Assembly: GCA_036897625.1 (NCBI GenBank)
Contig: JAYMTA010001248.1
Coordinates: 1-20,962, forward strand
Reading direction: 5' to 3'
DNA: 20,962 bases
DNA from: Pelargonium cotyledonis
Taxonomy: Eukaryota > Streptophyta > Magnoliopsida > Geraniales > Geraniaceae
The first letter of the stretch is position 1; every line of letters starts with the position of its first letter. A program made the position numbers and the translations under genes. Under the pieces are notes generated by a model. The model ran no database searches, was not told where the DNA came from, and saw only the letters and a list, made by a program, of their open reading frames with translations. Shown piece by piece: positions 19,350-20,962 of this stretch.

Positions 19350-20560
19350 ACACATTTTACTCTATATAGTAAATGCATAATGCATAATTATCATATAAAA
19401 TGTTCTTAATAATATAGAGCATATATTACTATGTTATTGCCCTCTCATTACACCATCATTAGAGATGCTTTGAGGACGAACAAGATATTGTTGAAAACAA
19501 AGACGTCAAATACGAAAAATTCAAAGAAAGCCCATCAATAACAACAAATTGGCATGACTACGATTTTTTTTTATCTCTTTGTATATGAGGTGTGCCTCAA
19601 GAAAGAAAATGAAACCAAAGAGGTTACTCTCTATGAGTCGGAACCCTACAAGATGACCAAAGTGGGGAAACATCTTTCTTATGAAGAAAATAAAGAATTT
19701 ATCTTTCTTGATGTCTTTCTTGGTTCCCTGCATAAAGGGTTTTCATCCCAAATTGGGTGAAACCTATAAATATACATCAACTATATGATCCTGAAGTCAT
19801 CTGAGGAACGATTCTAAATATCAAATCTTCAGGAAATATTTGTCACATTTAGAAAATTCAACACGACAGGCAACCCCACCAAGTTAATGCTTATTTGAGT
19901 TAGTGCCAAAAAAATTCTAGATAAGATTGTAAGCAAATGAGAAATATATAAATAAATAATTAAATAACTCTGAGAAGGCCAGACTTTGCTCACTATTGAA
20001 TAATCCACTTGCCATACACATACATGCGCAAAAACTTGCGGGATGCATCGCCACTTTGTTCATTTTTATCTCAAAAGCCGCATAAAGGGGTTTTCCATTT
20101 TTCAAATCCCTAAAAAATTATAGCGAGATCTTTGAATGGACCTTACAGTATAGCTAAAATTCCTTAGTTTCAAAGGCTACTTGGCACCCAGAGCTTGACA
20201 TCCCTAATCTAGAGGATGAGCTCTACATCTACCAATTTGTTTTTTACTAAGCCATCTCAGAGGTTCAGGTAAAAAAAATTTGGTAAATTCTTTATTTCGA
20301 TACCTATCTAAAACCCTAATCCTTATTTATCAAATAAGTTGACCCTTCTCTTCTTCAATCACTTTATCCATTAAGTGTTCACTTCTTTAATCTCGTACTG
20401 CATCAACAATGTTACAAGAGTTTTTATATGACTTTGCAGGTCTTTGCTCTCACAATCTTTAAGGGATACTTTTACTTTTCTATAAGAAGGATTTCGTGTC
20501 TCGTACCACCAGAACTATAACTTGAAGGAGTTTGAATTGGTTTGACTAAAAAACGATATT
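19350..20560. other. Probable internal region of a decayed retroelement, no gene recognised
   Basis: 1.2 kb between the 931-bp element and the primer binding site at 20561. If the LTR at the right edge is real, part of this is that element's internal region, read on the minus strand. No gag, protease, integrase or reverse transcriptase motif is visible in any frame, so it is either degenerate or a non-autonomous (LARD/TRIM-like) element. Confidence 0.4.
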
Positions 20561-20574
20561 GAACTCTAATACCA
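20561..20574 (-). other. Retrotransposon primer binding site (initiator tRNA-Met type)
   Basis: On the minus strand this reads TGGTATTAGAGTTC, against the usual plant PBS TGGTATCAGAGC: 10 of 12 matches, both mismatches being C-to-T. It lies 2 bp inside an LTR boundary ending ...GCGCATCA on the minus strand. Confidence 0.6.
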
Positions 20575-20576
20575 CT

Positions 20577-20962
20577 TGATGCGCAAAAACTATTGATAAT
20601 AGTAAAAAAATTAGAAGTTTGTAAACAAATGAAAACACAACACGTGGCGCCCGAGCGCCCCGGTACTACGCTCACAACTATGAAGCCCGACCCGAAGTCA
20701 CGTGTCTAAGGCACGGGACCAACACAAGACTCGACTCCGAAGCCGTCGGTGACATCCAACGTCGTTTGGCAGTGCCTAAGTCCATTGTGTGCGCACAACG
20801 CCAATGGTCGCCTCCAAAGCCAATGGCGACATCCAACATTGCTTAGTGGCGCCCAAGTCCATCGTGTGCACCCAACGCCAATGGCCGCCTTCGAAGCCGT
20901 CAGCGACATCCAACGTTGTTTAGCGGTGCCTAAATCCATTGCGCGAGCCCAACGCCAATGGT
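20577..20962 (-). mobile_element. 5' LTR of a minus-strand LTR retrotransposon, partial
   Basis: The plus-strand LTR edge is TGATGCGCAAAAACTATTG at 20577, so on the minus strand the LTR ends in CA two bases before the PBS. The sequence becomes GC-rich from about 20640 and includes a 77-bp tandem repeat. The other LTR end lies beyond the window, and no matching second LTR was found inside it. Superfamily undetermined. Confidence 0.5.
20735..20962. repeat. 77-bp tandem repeat, ~3 copies, open at window end
   Basis: GACATCCAAC recurs at 20751, 20828 and 20905, exactly 77 bp apart, with CCAACGCCAATGG-type words at matching offsets. The copies differ at several positions, many of them C/T or G/A changes. 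The array is much more GC-rich than the rest of the window. Confidence 0.9.

Noticed and set aside
20024..20036. 13-bp match ATGCGCAAAAACT to the LTR edge at 20579, considered as the second LTR
   Set aside because: Similarity stops on both sides immediately, so it is not an LTR copy.
1..20962. tRNA, rRNA or microRNA genes
   Set aside because: No T-loop GTTCGANNC box pairs with acceptor stems were found, no rRNA-like conserved blocks, and hairpins present are explained by MITEs.

Overview
This is nuclear genomic DNA from a dicot plant. Evidence for this is the AT-rich introns with GT-AG borders, the plant-type gene families, and plant transposon termini (CACTACAAGAAAA, CAGTGGCGGA, CTCCGTCCC-like). 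The species cannot be named from the sequence. No bacterial, phage, CRISPR or operon-like structure is present.

The left half (1-14.2 kb) is a gene-rich stretch with three conserved genes, whose exons I assembled by hand from splice sites, reading phase and protein family similarity. (1) The 3' part of an alpha/beta-hydrolase gene (+ strand, 732 to 7293). It has a GHSMG nucleophile elbow and a GGHLVSHE histidine motif, and its 5' exons lie off the left edge. (2) A complete small four-exon gene for the KEOPS/EKC subunit Pcc1 (+, 8222 to 9646, 91 aa), with a TATA box and a telo-box in front. (3) A complete nine-coding-exon ABIL gene (Abl-interactor-like subunit of the SCAR/WAVE complex, - strand, 13173 to 10232, 333 aa), with a 5'-UTR intron and several upstream ORFs. 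Pcc1 and ABIL are convergent. The three genes are functionally unrelated neighbours: a putative hydrolase, tRNA t6A modification, and actin nucleation. The introns carry two Stowaway-like MITEs of one family and two local tandem duplications. Bases 1-430 are a repeat with a cluster of W-boxes.

The right half (14.2-20.96 kb) is transposon-derived. A 339-codon ORF at 14839-15858 ends in a MuDR-type N-terminal domain and then stops, so it is a truncated Mutator-like transposase. Then come a 177-bp hAT-type MITE with an 8-bp target duplication (16261-16437), a 142-bp CACTA-type MITE with AAA flanks and three internal hairpins (16832-16973), and an undescribed-looking 931-bp element (18419-19349). 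That element is bounded by perfect 31-bp inverted termini and holds a 17-bp x 14 minisatellite and a minus-strand CCAAT/TATA promoter. Last is the edge of a minus-strand LTR retrotransposon: a decayed tRNA-Met primer binding site at 20561-20574, with an LTR running off the window that contains a 77-bp tandem repeat.

I found no new multi-gene system. The most unusual object is the 18419-19349 element. It shares a block with the repeat at the opposite end of the window.
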